Counted from the stretch's first letter, positions 7,617 to 17,180 are shown. The stretch: 64,000 nt of DNA from Halospina sp040196175 (GCF_040196175.1 NZ_JBEFNF010000001.1:558001-622000); one strand, 5' to 3'. Notes: generated from the letters alone by a model not told the origin. Translations and numbers: made by a program.

Positions 7617-8345
7617 ATGCTTAAGAGAGACGCTGAAGTGACCGTTTTAAGCCTGGATCTGGATGAGACGCTGTGGCAGATGGAGGGAGTGATTGAGCAG
7701 GCCGAGCGGGCTATGCATGCGCACCTGTGGACGAACCATCCCGCTGTAGCCACTGCGTATCCACCAGAGCGGATGCGGCAACTGAGCACGAACATCGCCG
7801 CCACCAATCCCAGCCTGAAACACAATGTGACCGCTCTACGTCTTCGCACCCTGGAGCATGCCGTGCTTGAGACAGGGGCACCGCGAGCTCTTGCTGATGA
7901 AGCGTTCGCCGTCTTCATGGAGGCACGCCATCATGTGCGGCTTTACCCCGATGCAATCCCGCTTCTGGAGTTGCTTCACAAACGCCTTCCCCTGGTCGCT
8001 CTGACCAATGGAAATGCCGATGTTCAACGGCTTGGTATGGGACATTATTTTGCGGCGTCTTGTTCTGCTGCGGACGTGGGCGCTGCCAAGCCGGATCGTT
8101 CCATATTTGAAGCTGCCGCTGACCGCGCTGGGATCAGCCTACATAACCTGATCCATGTCGGCGACGACCCATTAACCGATGTAGCCGGTGCTGCCCAGCA
8201 TGGCCTGCGTGCGGTATGGCTTAATCGCTCCGGATCTCCCTGGCCGGAGCACGCGCCCTGGGTGACTCATGACGAGATAACGAGTCTGGATGAACTGCCC
8301 GGGGTTCTAACACGTCTGCAGCCTGATCTGGCCCGCCTTGAGTAA
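7617..8345 (+). CDS. HAD-family phosphatase, YigB-like
   Basis: A haloacid-dehalogenase hydrolase with motif I LDLDETLW (nucleophile Asp and acid/base Asp), motif II VALTNGNAD, motif III Lys in GAAKPDRSIF and motif IV HVGDDPLTDVAGA. The helical cap between motifs I and II and the overall length fit YigB-type phosphatases, which act on FMN and similar small phosphates; the true substrate is not visible. ATG 7617 has a weak ribosome site. An in-frame GTG at 7638 preceded by AGAGAG is an equally good start. It begins 80 bases after the methyltransferase gene. Confidence 0.8.
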   Translation: MLKRDAEVTVLSLDLDETLWQMEGVIEQAERAMHAHLWTNHPAVATAYPPERMRQLSTNIAATNPSLKHNVTALRLRTLEHAVLETGAPRALADEAFAVFMEARHHVRLYPDAIPLLELLHKRLPLVALTNGNADVQRLGMGHYFAASCSAADVGAAKPDRSIFEAAADRAGISLHNLIHVGDDPLTDVAGAAQHGLRAVWLNRSGSPWPEHAPWVTHDEITSLDELPGVLTRLQPDLARLE

Positions 8346-8447
8346 ATTAGAGAAGACTTTGTGGCGTTCAGCGACCCTGTGGGCGGTGATCGAGCGGTCT
8401 TTTTAATCCTTTGAGATCGTTTTGTAACGGCATAGTGAGATCCCATA

Positions 8448-8957
8448 ATGTCCAATTCGGAATCACTCGCAACACTTCTTGATACCCTGCCGCAGGTGGG
8501 CGAAGTTTGCTGGCTCGGTATCCGCCCGGCCAGAGGCGAGTCCATGGAAAAGCTGGAACGGGTAAGGGTCTTTCAGGGCAGTGGCCTTGAAGGGGACCGT
8601 TATAACGGTCGGGCAACCAGCCGCAGGCAGGTGACGTTGATTCAGCAGGAGCATCTGCCGGTGATCGCCTCCTGTGCTGGCCATAAGAGTGTGGAAGCAG
8701 CGGCTGTGCGGCGCAATATTCTGGTATCCGGAATTAACCTTCTGGCCCTCAAAGGGAAGACGTTTCGTGTGGGGGAGGCACTTTTGGAATACACCGGGCC
8801 TTGTGATCCCTGCAGCAAAATGGAGGCGTTGCTGGGACCTGGCGGTTACAACGCCATGCGCGGCCATGGCGGGATTACAGCTCGGGTTCTGGAAGAGGGT
8901 GAGATAGCGATTGGAGACTCGGTATGGCAGGGAGCGGGTCACGGTTTAGCGCCCTGA
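8448..8957 (+). CDS. MOSC-domain protein
   Basis: The 169-residue protein is almost entirely a MOSC (molybdenum cofactor sulfurase C-terminal) domain: GLEGDRYNG, RQVTLIQQEHL, RRNILVSGINL, and YTGPCDPCSKME with the conserved cysteine that contacts the cofactor. The later MRGHGGITARVLEEG completes the fold. Stand-alone MOSC proteins such as YiiM and YuaD handle molybdenum cofactor or reduce N-hydroxylated bases; which applies here is unknown. No molybdenum enzyme gene is nearby. Confidence 0.87.
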   Translation: MSNSESLATLLDTLPQVGEVCWLGIRPARGESMEKLERVRVFQGSGLEGDRYNGRATSRRQVTLIQQEHLPVIASCAGHKSVEAAAVRRNILVSGINLLALKGKTFRVGEALLEYTGPCDPCSKMEALLGPGGYNAMRGHGGITARVLEEGEIAIGDSVWQGAGHGLAP

Positions 8958-9138
8958 GCAATCTGCAGGGTGGTTAAGTGGACTGAGCAGAGAATGGTGC
9001 TATGGTTTCACAGCCCAGCAAGCCGATTCCGTATAATTATTTTCGAAATGTTACAAATCTGATGGGCAGCGTTTTCGCTTTGGGTCTAGTTTTTTTCCGT
9101 TAGGTGCGAGAACTAGCTTCTTGGTTTAGGCGAAAATC

Positions 9139-10170
9139 ATGTCTGTCACAGAAAAACGACCTCAATTCTGGAAGGCTCTCAAGCGCAGTTGTCAGATTGC
9201 GGGATCGGTTGACGTTGGGTTCTTCTTTATTTTCCACCTCCTGAGTTCCCCCATCCTGGCCTGGGTCAACGTGGTCAGTGTTACCATGTACGGGGTGGCT
9301 TACCGGGCGATCGGCAGAAAACAGAATGGTCTGGCGATCTCGCTGATCTGGCTGGAAGTCATTGTCCACGCTGGGCTCGGTACCGTTCTCATCGGCTGGG
9401 ACAGTGGTTTTCACTATTACCTGTTGATTTTCATTCCCGCTGTTTTCGTCAGCATGGGGTTTTCAGCCGCATTAGTGGCCCTGGCCGGGCTGTGGACCTA
9501 CTATGTCGGGCTCTATCTTTTGATGTGGTTCACGCAGCCCCTTCAACCCATTGCGGCCGGTGCGCTTCTGGGCGTTTATCTGTTCAATCTGAGCGTGGTG
9601 TTCGCCATGTTTGGGTACCTGTCGTTTTTCTATCTTAAAACGGTAACGAAGGCGAGCCGGAAGCTTCGACAAATGGCGACGACGGATCCGCTGACGGGGC
9701 TGCTTAATCGCCGGCATATGACGTATCTCGTGGAAAAAGAGCTGGCGCGGTTTCGGAGAAACGGCCGCCCGATGGCGTTCCTGCTGTTCGATATTGACTA
9801 TTTCAAGGAGGTCAATGATCAATACGGTCACGAAACCGGCGACCGCATTCTGGAGGATGTTGCTCGAATCATTAAGAATCAGGTACGTGCCGAGGACCTG
9901 ATCGCCCGATGGGGTGGGGAAGAGTTTCTGGTAGTGCTCCCTGGCACCCGGTTACAGAGTGCCCGGATCAGCGCGGAGCGGATCCGGGAAGCGTTGATGG
10001 CGCACAAGTGGCAGGGGGCCAATGGGCAGCGGATCGAGATCACCACGAGTGCTGGCGTCAGCGAATGCTGTGCGAATGACGACCTGAATTCCAGTATCAA
10101 CAGAGCGGATCGCGCACTGTATTGTAGCAAGGAGCATGGACGGAATCGCGTGGAACAGGAAGCCGTTTAG
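9139..10170 (+). CDS. Membrane diguanylate cyclase (GGDEF)
   Basis: The 343-residue protein has six hydrophobic helices in residues about 20-165 and a cytoplasmic GGDEF domain from about 178. The catalytic loop reads GGEEF (259-263), a functional variant, and an inhibitory site RAED (250-253) lies exactly five residues before it. It should therefore make cyclic di-GMP and be product-inhibited. Motifs TTDPLTGLLNRR and FDIDYFKEVND are intact. The membrane part is not a sensor family I can name. The gene converges with the DUF2721 gene 18 bases downstream. Confidence 0.9.
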   Translation: MSVTEKRPQFWKALKRSCQIAGSVDVGFFFIFHLLSSPILAWVNVVSVTMYGVAYRAIGRKQNGLAISLIWLEVIVHAGLGTVLIGWDSGFHYYLLIFIPAVFVSMGFSAALVALAGLWTYYVGLYLLMWFTQPLQPIAAGALLGVYLFNLSVVFAMFGYLSFFYLKTVTKASRKLRQMATTDPLTGLLNRRHMTYLVEKELARFRRNGRPMAFLLFDIDYFKEVNDQYGHETGDRILEDVARIIKNQVRAEDLIARWGGEEFLVVLPGTRLQSARISAERIREALMAHKWQGANGQRIEITTSAGVSECCANDDLNSSINRADRALYCSKEHGRNRVEQEAV

Positions 10171-10188
10171 GATTCTGCTCTTTACCCT

Positions 10189-10593
10189 TCACGTCAGTCT
10201 GGATCTGTGCTTTCGCTCGAAATCCTCGAGTTCCACATTGATGGCATTGGTGGAGATTACGATTTCCCACAGGGAGAACAGCAGCGACAGTGACAGTAGA
10301 ATCAGACTGCCTCCAAAACTGATCATGCCGAACGTTTCCCATTTCAAGAACAGGGCGAACATGGACACCGTGCAGACGAAGAAGCTCAAAACGCCGGTGG
10401 CCTGCATGCGTTTGGTCAGCACGATGCGCTGGCGAAGCATGCGAAGCTGTCGGGCAACCAGCGGGTAATCGTCTTCCGTTTCCATCTGTTTGAGTTGACG
10501 GATCAGTTGTGCCAGTACCAGGAAGCGATTGGTGTAGGCCAGAAGAAGCAGCGAGATAGCGGGGAAAAGCAGGGCGGGTGTGGAGACGGTCAA
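10189..10593 (-). CDS. DUF2721 membrane protein
   Basis: Begins with STPALLFPAISLLLLAYTNR, the usual opening of DUF2721 proteins, then a basic/acidic coiled segment (RQLKQME ... RMLRQRI) and two further helices. Function unknown. I place the start at TTG 10593 because AGGA lies five bases upstream and DUF2721 proteins normally begin at this point. An ATG-started version up to 10650 or 10698 adds a basic, non-conserved leader. Confidence 0.75.
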   Translation of the reverse strand: MTVSTPALLFPAISLLLLAYTNRFLVLAQLIRQLKQMETEDDYPLVARQLRMLRQRIVLTKRMQATGVLSFFVCTVSMFALFLKWETFGMISFGGSLILLSLSLLFSLWEIVISTNAINVELEDFERKHRSRLT

Positions 10594-10719
10594 AAGCAAT
10601 CCTAGTGGGGCGCTTGGGCGGCCGGGTTTATTGCACCGGCGCCAGGTCATTGTGGACGGACTCCGGGATTTGTTGAAAAATCGCCGCAGCCCCCACAATG
10701 AGTCTGCCTGGATAAGCCG

Positions 10720-12354
10720 TTAAAAGATGTAGTCGGTCGTTAGGACGCCAGATCGCCGCTCTCGCACAATACTGTTAACGAGATTGCGATTGTCTTCAGT
10801 GGATTTGGTGGCGACCGTGGTCCGGATGGAAAACACGCGCAGCGCGTCTGAAACCGATAGCGTGCCTTCTGCCGAGTCTTTGCGTCCGTTGAATGGCAGG
10901 GTATCGGGCCCCCTCTGACACTGGCCGTTAATATTGATCCTGCCCACCTGGTTAGCCAGCACATCAATCAAAGGCCCCATGGTGTCAGCATTCTGACCAA
11001 ACAGGCTCAGCTGCTGGCCAAAGTTGGACTGCCGCACATGCTCGATCACCTCGCTTTCATTACCGAAGACGCTGATCGGAATAACCGGACCGAACTGTTC
11101 CTCTGAACAGGCCCTCATATCCGATGTAGCCGGATAAAGAACGGCAGGGTGGAAATAGGTACCGTAAACCTGCGCTCCGCCGTCGTTAACCACGCGCGCA
11201 CCTTTTGCCTGGGCGTCCTCGACGAGGGCCGTGAGATAGTCCGTTTTCCCCGGCTCGGGGAGTGGCGTCAGCTTGGTCGTTGGCTCCCAGGGCATGCCTG
11301 GCATGAGTTTGTTGACCTCGCTCACTACCTTATCAACAAAAGCCTCCGCCACGGATTCATGAACGTGCAGCAGCTTGAGAGCGGTACAGCGCTGGCCGTT
11401 GAACGATAACGCGCCTGCAACACATTCCTGTGCCGCCAGATCCAGGTCTGCGTCCGCCAGGACGATGCCCGGGTTCTTGGCGTCAAGCCCCAGAGCGGCC
11501 TTCAGGCGGTTGGGCTTCGGGTGCATCTGTTTAAGTGCCGCGGCGCCCTGGTGTGTACCGATGAAAGCGAACATATCAATGTCACCACTTTCCATCAGGG
11601 GCGGCATAGTGTCCCGTCCATTTCCGAAAATGATGTTGATAACACCGGCGGGGAAGCAGTTCTGGAAAGCCTCAAGCAGCGGGCCAACCAGCAATACGCC
11701 GTATTTGGCGGGCTTGAATATGACGGTGTTGCCCATGATGAGGGCGGGAATCAGCGTGGTGAATGTTTCATTCAGTGGGTAGTTGTAAGGGCCCATGCAT
11801 AATGCAACACCCACCGGCAGCCGACGCGTCTGCGCTATAACGCCGCCGACCAGTTCGAACCTAGAAGAGCGACGATCAAGCCCCTTGAGCTCATCAATGG
11901 TGTTGCTGATGTAGTCGCAGGTTCTGTCAAACTCCTTGCAGGAATCTGTTTCGGTTTTTCCAATCTCCCACATGAGAAGCTCAACCACTTCATTTCGATG
12001 CGCCTGCATTTCATTGAGGAAGCGTTCAACATGCTCGATGCGTTCACTGACTGACAGCGTGGGCCAGACACCGCTGCCCTGGGCGTAGGCTTGTTTGGCC
12101 GCACGCAAAGCCTTGAGCGAGGCGTCGTGGTCCATCAACGGGGATTTTCCCATGCACAGTGGTTCCGGATCTGAAGACTGGCCTGTCTCAACACAGACTG
12201 GGCTCAGTACATCGGCGTAAGCCCCCTCCCACTTCTCCAGCTTCCCGTTGATCAGTGTGTGTGTGATTGAGGCACTTTGCTCGTCTTTAAACTTCGAGGG
12301 AATAGCGGCCTCAGTCGGGAAAAAATTGCTATCAAGCTTATAACTCGCTGACAT
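10720..12354 (-). CDS. gapN: Non-phosphorylating NADP-dependent glyceraldehyde-3-phosphate dehydrogenase (GapN-like aldehyde dehydrogenase)
   Basis: A 544-residue aldehyde dehydrogenase, longer than typical GapN (about 475-500) because of an N-terminal extension. MGPYNYPLNETFTTLIPAL (187-205) and FKPAKYG are the cofactor-pocket blocks of GapN. FNGQRCTALK carries the catalytic Cys323, and RGPDTLPFNGRKDSAEG is the GapN C-terminal block. GapN oxidises glyceraldehyde-3-phosphate straight to 3-phosphoglycerate with NADPH and no ATP. The residue 34 before Cys323, normally the general-base Glu of an ELGGK motif, is Gly289 (context ALGLDAKNP). The gene starts 20 bases after tpiA and ends the eno-tpiA-gapN operon, which makes the assignment by context strong. 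Confidence 0.82.
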   Translation of the reverse strand: MSASYKLDSNFFPTEAAIPSKFKDEQSASITHTLINGKLEKWEGAYADVLSPVCVETGQSSDPEPLCMGKSPLMDHDASLKALRAAKQAYAQGSGVWPTLSVSERIEHVERFLNEMQAHRNEVVELLMWEIGKTETDSCKEFDRTCDYISNTIDELKGLDRRSSRFELVGGVIAQTRRLPVGVALCMGPYNYPLNETFTTLIPALIMGNTVIFKPAKYGVLLVGPLLEAFQNCFPAGVINIIFGNGRDTMPPLMESGDIDMFAFIGTHQGAAALKQMHPKPNRLKAALGLDAKNPGIVLADADLDLAAQECVAGALSFNGQRCTALKLLHVHESVAEAFVDKVVSEVNKLMPGMPWEPTTKLTPLPEPGKTDYLTALVEDAQAKGARVVNDGGAQVYGTYFHPAVLYPATSDMRACSEEQFGPVIPISVFGNESEVIEHVRQSNFGQQLSLFGQNADTMGPLIDVLANQVGRININGQCQRGPDTLPFNGRKDSAEGTLSVSDALRVFSIRTTVATKSTEDNRNLVNSIVRERRSGVLTTDYIF

Positions 12355-12374
12355 ACATGACTCCTTTGATTGTT

Positions 12375-13169
12375 TTATTCGCTGACGAGGGAACCTGCCG
12401 TCTCTGCCAGTGACTCAGAAATGTGGATGAATTCGCCTGCCTGTAACGAGGCGCCTCCAATCAGTCCCCCATCAACCCCGGTCAGATTGAAGATCTCTGC
12501 CGCATTGCTTGATTTGACGCTGCCCCCGTAAACGATGGGCAGTTGCTGACTGGGATCTTCGTTTTTCGAGGGGGCGTTGGAGGACAGGAAGGCACGGATC
12601 GACTGGTGGACGCTTTCAATCTGTGAAGCCTGTGCAACTTCTCCTGTGCCAATGGCCCAGACTGGCTCGTAAGCAACAATCGCCTCTTCGAAGCCTGCAA
12701 GACCGACCTGGTCAATAATGGCCTGCAGCTGTTGTTCAATGATCAGTCTGGTTTCTCCCGCCGCGCGTTCTTCGAGGGTTTCGCCAACGCAGAGAACTGG
12801 GGTCATCGCTGCGCTCTGTACGGCCTCAAACTTTGCGGCTACTGCGGCACTGGATTCTCTGTACTTAAGACGACGTTCGGAATGCCCGACCAGCACGTAA
12901 CGGCATTTGAACTCGCTGAGCATGGAGGCGCTGACCTCCCCGGTGTGCGCTCCGGATGCGTATTCCGACACAGTCTGCGCACCCAGCATAAGGCCGGTAC
13001 AGGCGAGCGCGTCGCACACCTGGAACAGATAGGGGGTTGGGGGGCAGACGGCGATATCAATATGTTTCTGGAGCTGTTGCAGCTTTGGAATAAGCCGGCT
13101 TAGCAGCTCCTGGTTGAGCTGCAGGTTACCGTTCATTTTCCAATTGCCGATCAGGAGTGGTTTTGTCAT
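12375..13169 (-). CDS. tpiA: Triose-phosphate isomerase
   Basis: Interconverts DHAP and glyceraldehyde-3-phosphate, linking GlpD to GapN. The 264-residue protein has the N-terminal LIGNWKMNG (substrate-binding Asn and Lys), catalytic His in VLVGHSERR, catalytic Glu in AYEPVWAIGTG, and the phosphate loop IVYGGSVK ... GLIGGASL. There is a short insertion of about ten residues (SNAPSKNEDPSQQ) before the phosphate-binding strand. It lies 24 bases after eno and 20 before gapN in one operon. Confidence 0.97.
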   Translation of the reverse strand: MTKPLLIGNWKMNGNLQLNQELLSRLIPKLQQLQKHIDIAVCPPTPYLFQVCDALACTGLMLGAQTVSEYASGAHTGEVSASMLSEFKCRYVLVGHSERRLKYRESSAAVAAKFEAVQSAAMTPVLCVGETLEERAAGETRLIIEQQLQAIIDQVGLAGFEEAIVAYEPVWAIGTGEVAQASQIESVHQSIRAFLSSNAPSKNEDPSQQLPIVYGGSVKSSNAAEIFNLTGVDGGLIGGASLQAGEFIHISESLAETAGSLVSE

Positions 13170-13193
13170 TGTATTTCTCCAGGCGTTATTCGG

Positions 13194-14495
13194 TCAGGTG
13201 CGCCATGTGGCAGCCATGGCCCGCGCGCCGGGATAGCTGGCGCGTGTGGCGATGTATTCCTCAATGCGTAGAAGGCGATTGTATTTTGCAACCCGATCGG
13301 ATCTGCAGAGAGATCCGGTCTTGATCTGGCAGGCTCCCGTGGCAACGGCGAGGTCCGCGATGAACGTGTCCTCTGTCTCACCACTGCGATGTGAGATAAC
13401 TGTCGTGTAGCCGGCGTTCTGGGCGGTCCGGATGGTATCGAACGTCTCGGTCAGCGTGCCGATCTGGTTGAATTTGATGAGCACCGAATTTGCGATGCCG
13501 CGCTCAATGCCCTTGGATACACGGGCAGGGTTGGTGACAAATACATCATCGCCAACCAATTGCATGTCCGCACCCATGCGATCCGTGAGCACCTTCCAGC
13601 CATCCCAGTCGTTCTCGTCCATGCCGTCTTCGATTGAAGCAATCGGGTAATTCGAGGCAAGGCCGGCGAGAAAGTCGGCAAACTGCCCGGAATCAAAATG
13701 TCTGTCTGCGCCCGGCAGATGGTAGACGCCGTTCCTGTAGAGCTCCGATGACGCGCAATCCAGCGCGAGAGTGATGTCTGAACCGGGACGATAGCCAGCT
13801 TTTTCAATCGCGCCCAGCATGAGCTCCAGGGCCTCTTCAGTGGATCGGAGATCTGGGGCGAAGCCACCCTCGTCGCCCACTGACGTGGAGAACCCCCTTG
13901 TCTGGAGCAATGCCTTGAGTGCGTGGAAGGTTTCCGCGCCCATCCGGAGTGCGTCGCTGTAACTGTACGCGCCAACGGGCTGGATCATGAATTCCTGGAT
14001 ATCCACATTATTGTCGGCATGAACGCCGCCATTGAGGATGTTCATCATGGGGACCGGAAGCAATGACGGCTCGCCATACCCATACTGCAGAGCCAGGTAA
14101 CGGTACAACGGCTGCTTCTTGTCATTTGCGGCGGCATCAGCCGCGGCGAGCGATACTGCCAGTATAGCGTTTGCGCCCAGCTCGGCCTTATTGTCGGTGG
14201 CGTCGAGCTCACAGAGCTGCCTGTCAATCGCGGGCTGATCCTGAGCCTGTTGTCCGACCAAGGCCGGCGCGATGCGTTGGGTCACTGCTTCAACCGCGCC
14301 TCGAACGCCTTTGCCAAGATAGCGTTCTGGATTGTTGTCGCGCATCTCCAGCGCCTCCAGTGACCCGGTCGACGCGCCCGATGGCACCCGACCGCATCCC
14401 GTGGCGCCGCTATTGAGCAGGATGTCCACTTCCAGAGTCGGGAATCCTCGTGAATCAAGAATCTCCCGTGCCATGATTTTTTTTATTGGTCTCAT
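13194..14495 (-). CDS. eno: Enolase
   Basis: Dehydrates 2-phosphoglycerate to phosphoenolpyruvate. The 433-residue protein shows REILDSRGFPTLEVD, SGASTG with the mobile-loop Ser, the metal ligands in LALDCASSE, SIEDGMDENDW and QLVGDDVFVTN, and catalytic Lys in LIKFNQIGTLTE, followed by SHRSGETED. A complete second copy may exist elsewhere, since enolase is usually next to pyrG. Here it heads the eno-tpiA-gapN operon, preceded by a long inverted repeat, so it is probably induced with glycerol catabolism. Confidence 0.97.
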   Translation of the reverse strand: MRPIKKIMAREILDSRGFPTLEVDILLNSGATGCGRVPSGASTGSLEALEMRDNNPERYLGKGVRGAVEAVTQRIAPALVGQQAQDQPAIDRQLCELDATDNKAELGANAILAVSLAAADAAANDKKQPLYRYLALQYGYGEPSLLPVPMMNILNGGVHADNNVDIQEFMIQPVGAYSYSDALRMGAETFHALKALLQTRGFSTSVGDEGGFAPDLRSTEEALELMLGAIEKAGYRPGSDITLALDCASSELYRNGVYHLPGADRHFDSGQFADFLAGLASNYPIASIEDGMDENDWDGWKVLTDRMGADMQLVGDDVFVTNPARVSKGIERGIANSVLIKFNQIGTLTETFDTIRTAQNAGYTTVISHRSGETEDTFIADLAVATGACQIKTGSLCRSDRVAKYNRLLRIEEYIATRASYPGARAMAATWRT

Positions 14496-14547
14496 AGCGG
14501 GGTCCTTTAAACGGGTAGTGGTGCGTTTTCATTCGCTATATCGTGTG

Positions 14548-14579
14548 TATTTTCGTTTAAGAAGTCTATAACGAAAATA
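14548..14579. promoter_or_regulatory. Candidate GlpR operator upstream of eno
   Basis: A perfect 10-base inverted repeat, TATTTTCGTT / AACGAAAATA, separated by 12 bases and lying 53-84 bases before the eno start. The TTTTCG core recurs before glpK/glpR, glpD and glpS. Assignment to GlpR is inference from this recurrence and from the gene set. Confidence 0.5.
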
Positions 14580-14733
14580 AAAGAAAAAAAAGGCTTACCT
14601 TAGAACATTTGATAATTTGGAATCGAAACCTCACTCCGAGCGCGCATCGTAGTTTGGCGCAAAAGTGCCGTGAGCGGATTGAACCGGCGGAGCGACTGAG
14701 CGCCGCTCCATGGGGAAGGGTTGTGGGAGCGCG

Positions 14734-16206
14734 TCAGAGCTTTTGGACTGCGCGGAGCCAGCCGCCATAAAGGCGATCTCTTTTGTCTTTGGTCATAACC
14801 GGTTCGAATGTTCGGTCGCAATGCCACAGTTTCAACAGTTCTTCCAGCGAGCTGTACACGCCCGCTTGCAGTCCGGCGAGATAGGCGGCGCCAAGCGCCG
14901 TGGTTTCGATCATGGCGGGACGGTCAACGCGCGCACCAAGAATATCCGCCAGGAACTGCAGCACCCAGTTGTTGACGACCATGCCGCCGTCCACGCGCAG
15001 CGTGACTGGCCGGATGCCATCTTTTTCCATCGTTTTCTGGAGGTCTTTGGTTTGATAGCACACCGATTGCAGGCCGGCCGTCACGATTTCCTTGATGCCG
15101 GTATCCCGCGTCAGGCCCAGAATCGCCCCGCGGGCGTTCGGATCCCAGTGAGGTGCGCCAAGACCGGTAAACGCCGGCACCAGGTAGACGCCATGGTCCA
15201 CCGGTGTGCCCTCGGCCAGGGGTTCCGTTTCGCAGGCATCCCTGATCAGTTGCAAGCCATCTCTCAGCCACTGAATGGTTGCGCCCGCGATGAAGATGCT
15301 GCCTTCGAGCGCGTAGGTTGGCTCACCATTGATGCGGTACGCCACTGTGGTCAGCAGGCGGTTCTGGGATTGCAGGGCCTCCTCCCCGGTGTTGAGCATC
15401 AGGAAGCACCCGGTGCCATAGGTACTTTTCGCCATACCCGGCTCGAAGCACGTCTGTCCGACCATTGCCGCCTGCTGATCACCTGCAACGCCCATGATCC
15501 GCGCGCCGTTTAGCGATTCGACGTCGGTGATGACCCCGAAATGGTCCGCGGAATCCATGACTTCGGGCAACAGAGTTTCGGGGATCCCGAACAGATCAAG
15601 GAGTTCGGGATCCCATTGCTGAGTATGGATATTGAACAGCATGGTCCTGCTGGCATTGGAGGCATCCGTGCGATGTTCCTGGCCGCCAGTCAGCCGCCAA
15701 AGCAGGAAAGTGTCAATCGTGCCGAAAGCAAGCTCGCCGCGCTCCGCTCGCTCGCGGGCGCCGCTCACGTTATCGAGGATCCAGGAGATCTTGGATGCTG
15801 AGAAATAAGGATCAAGGAGAAGCCCGGTTCTGTCAGCTACCCAGGGCTCGAGGTTGTCGGCTTTGAGTGATTCGCAGTAAGAGCTCGTTCTACGATCCTG
15901 CCAGACAATCGCGTTGTAGAGGCATTCGCCGGTCTCCCGATCCCAGACCACGGTGGTTTCGCGCTGGTTGGTAATGCCCACACCAACAACGCCATCGCAT
16001 TGGATTTTTTCACCGACCATCAGGTCGTCAAGGGTGCTTGTCACGGTTTTCCAAATGGCCTCGGGGTCGTGCTCAACCCAACCGCTAGCCGGATAATACT
16101 GGGGGAATTCCTGCTGACGTGTCGCGACGATTTCGCCCTTGAGGTTGAACAGAATGGCCCGGGAGCTGGTGGTGCCCTGGTCGATGGAGAGTAGATACTG
16201 ACTCAT
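14734..16206 (-). CDS. glpK: Glycerol kinase
   Basis: Phosphorylates glycerol to sn-glycerol-3-phosphate, trapping it in the cell. The 490-residue FGGY kinase has the ATP-binding LSIDQGTTSSRAILF, the glycerol-contact block TNQRETTVVWDRETGE, GDQQAAMVGQ, TYGTGCFLMLNTG, and the second ATP motif VDGGMVVNNW. It is transcribed divergently from glpR, with a shared 215-base control region. A 6-base hairpin (GGAGCG/CGCTCC, 14691-14712) lies downstream but has no U-tract. Confidence 0.97.
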   Translation of the reverse strand: MSQYLLSIDQGTTSSRAILFNLKGEIVATRQQEFPQYYPASGWVEHDPEAIWKTVTSTLDDLMVGEKIQCDGVVGVGITNQRETTVVWDRETGECLYNAIVWQDRRTSSYCESLKADNLEPWVADRTGLLLDPYFSASKISWILDNVSGARERAERGELAFGTIDTFLLWRLTGGQEHRTDASNASRTMLFNIHTQQWDPELLDLFGIPETLLPEVMDSADHFGVITDVESLNGARIMGVAGDQQAAMVGQTCFEPGMAKSTYGTGCFLMLNTGEEALQSQNRLLTTVAYRINGEPTYALEGSIFIAGATIQWLRDGLQLIRDACETEPLAEGTPVDHGVYLVPAFTGLGAPHWDPNARGAILGLTRDTGIKEIVTAGLQSVCYQTKDLQKTMEKDGIRPVTLRVDGGMVVNNWVLQFLADILGARVDRPAMIETTALGAAYLAGLQAGVYSSLEELLKLWHCDRTFEPVMTKDKRDRLYGGWLRAVQKL

Positions 16207-16240
16207 GATGTAGGCGCTCCGTTTGCGTTGTTGTTTGTTC

Positions 16241-16289
16241 GCATTTTTGCGTTTTTCAGGAAAAATGCCAATTCCTTTTTTCGAAAACG
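16241..16289. promoter_or_regulatory. Candidate GlpR operator region between glpK and glpR
   Basis: Two elements lie in the divergent control region. The first is a perfect inverted repeat GCATTTTT / AAAAATGC with a 12-base spacer (16241-16268). The second is the palindrome TTTTCGAAAA (16278-16287), inside TTTTTTCGAAAACG (16276-16289). The 14-base string recurs exactly before glpS at 37897-37910. The 12-base spacing equals that of the eno repeat. Binding by GlpR is inferred. Confidence 0.55.
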
Positions 16290-16421
16290 TACACCTTAAT
16301 TACCGTCGAGTCATATAAGTGGCTGAAAAAGATCGCTGTCACCGGTAGACTGTCGTGAGCTGAGTGCCGAGCATAGGCGCCGTTAAGACAGAATCGAACA
16401 TCAATGACAGAGGTGGTCTGA

Positions 16422-17180
16422 ATGGCACAACGTCGCCGTCAGGAATTGATCATGGAGCTTATCCGTAAAAATGGGTTTGTAACCACGGAGCAGCTTGTGG
16501 ATCATTTCAACGTGACACCGCAAACCATCCGCAGGGATCTTAATGAACTCGCGAAAAAGAATACCCTGAGGCGGCATCATGGTGGGGCGGGTATTGACTC
16601 GAGCACCGTTAATACGTCCTATCAGACGCGTAAAATCCTGGATCTGGAAGCCAAGGAGCGCATTGCGGAAGCGCTTGTCGAGCTCATTCCTGATAATTCA
16701 TCAATCTTCATCAACATTGGGACCACGACTGAGACCATCGCCAAGGCGCTTCTCAGAAGAAACAACCTTCAGATCGTCACCAACAACCTGCATGTCGCCT
16801 CCATTCTCTCAGCAAGAGAGGATTGCCATGTCATCATCGCTGGTGGCGAGGTCCGTAACCGCGATGGGGGCATCGTGGGTGAGGCAACACGGGACTTTAT
16901 CAACCAGTTCAAGATGGATTTCGGAATCATTGGCATCAGCGGCATCCACAGTGACGGTTCGCTGCTTGATTTCGATTACCGTGAGGTCCGCGTGGCCCAG
17001 GCAATCATCGAGAACTCGGCGCAGGTACTGCTGGCGGCGGACCATTCAAAGTTCGGTCGAAACGCGATGGTCCGACTCGGGAACGTAATGCAGGCCGACT
17101 ACCTCTTTACGGATCAGGAGCCACCTGTCGAGCTTCGGCAGCTTCTTAATGAAAACGACGTTGATCTGCGCGTGGTGTGA
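16422..17180 (+). CDS. glpR: DeoR-family glycerol-3-phosphate regulon repressor
   Basis: The 252-residue protein has an N-terminal winged helix (VTTEQLVDHFNVTPQTIRRD, then LRRHHGG) and a C-terminal DeoR sugar-phosphate sensor domain (INIGTTTETIAKAL, NNLHVASIL, GGEVRNRDGGIVGEAT, AADHSKFGRNAMVRLG). In characterised bacteria GlpR represses glp genes until glycerol-3-phosphate binds. It is divergent from glpK and 174 bases upstream of glpD, each with TTTTCG-type inverted repeats in front. Length is normal. Confidence 0.95.
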   Translation: MAQRRRQELIMELIRKNGFVTTEQLVDHFNVTPQTIRRDLNELAKKNTLRRHHGGAGIDSSTVNTSYQTRKILDLEAKERIAEALVELIPDNSSIFINIGTTTETIAKALLRRNNLQIVTNNLHVASILSAREDCHVIIAGGEVRNRDGGIVGEATRDFINQFKMDFGIIGISGIHSDGSLLDFDYREVRVAQAIIENSAQVLLAADHSKFGRNAMVRLGNVMQADYLFTDQEPPVELRQLLNENDVDLRVV

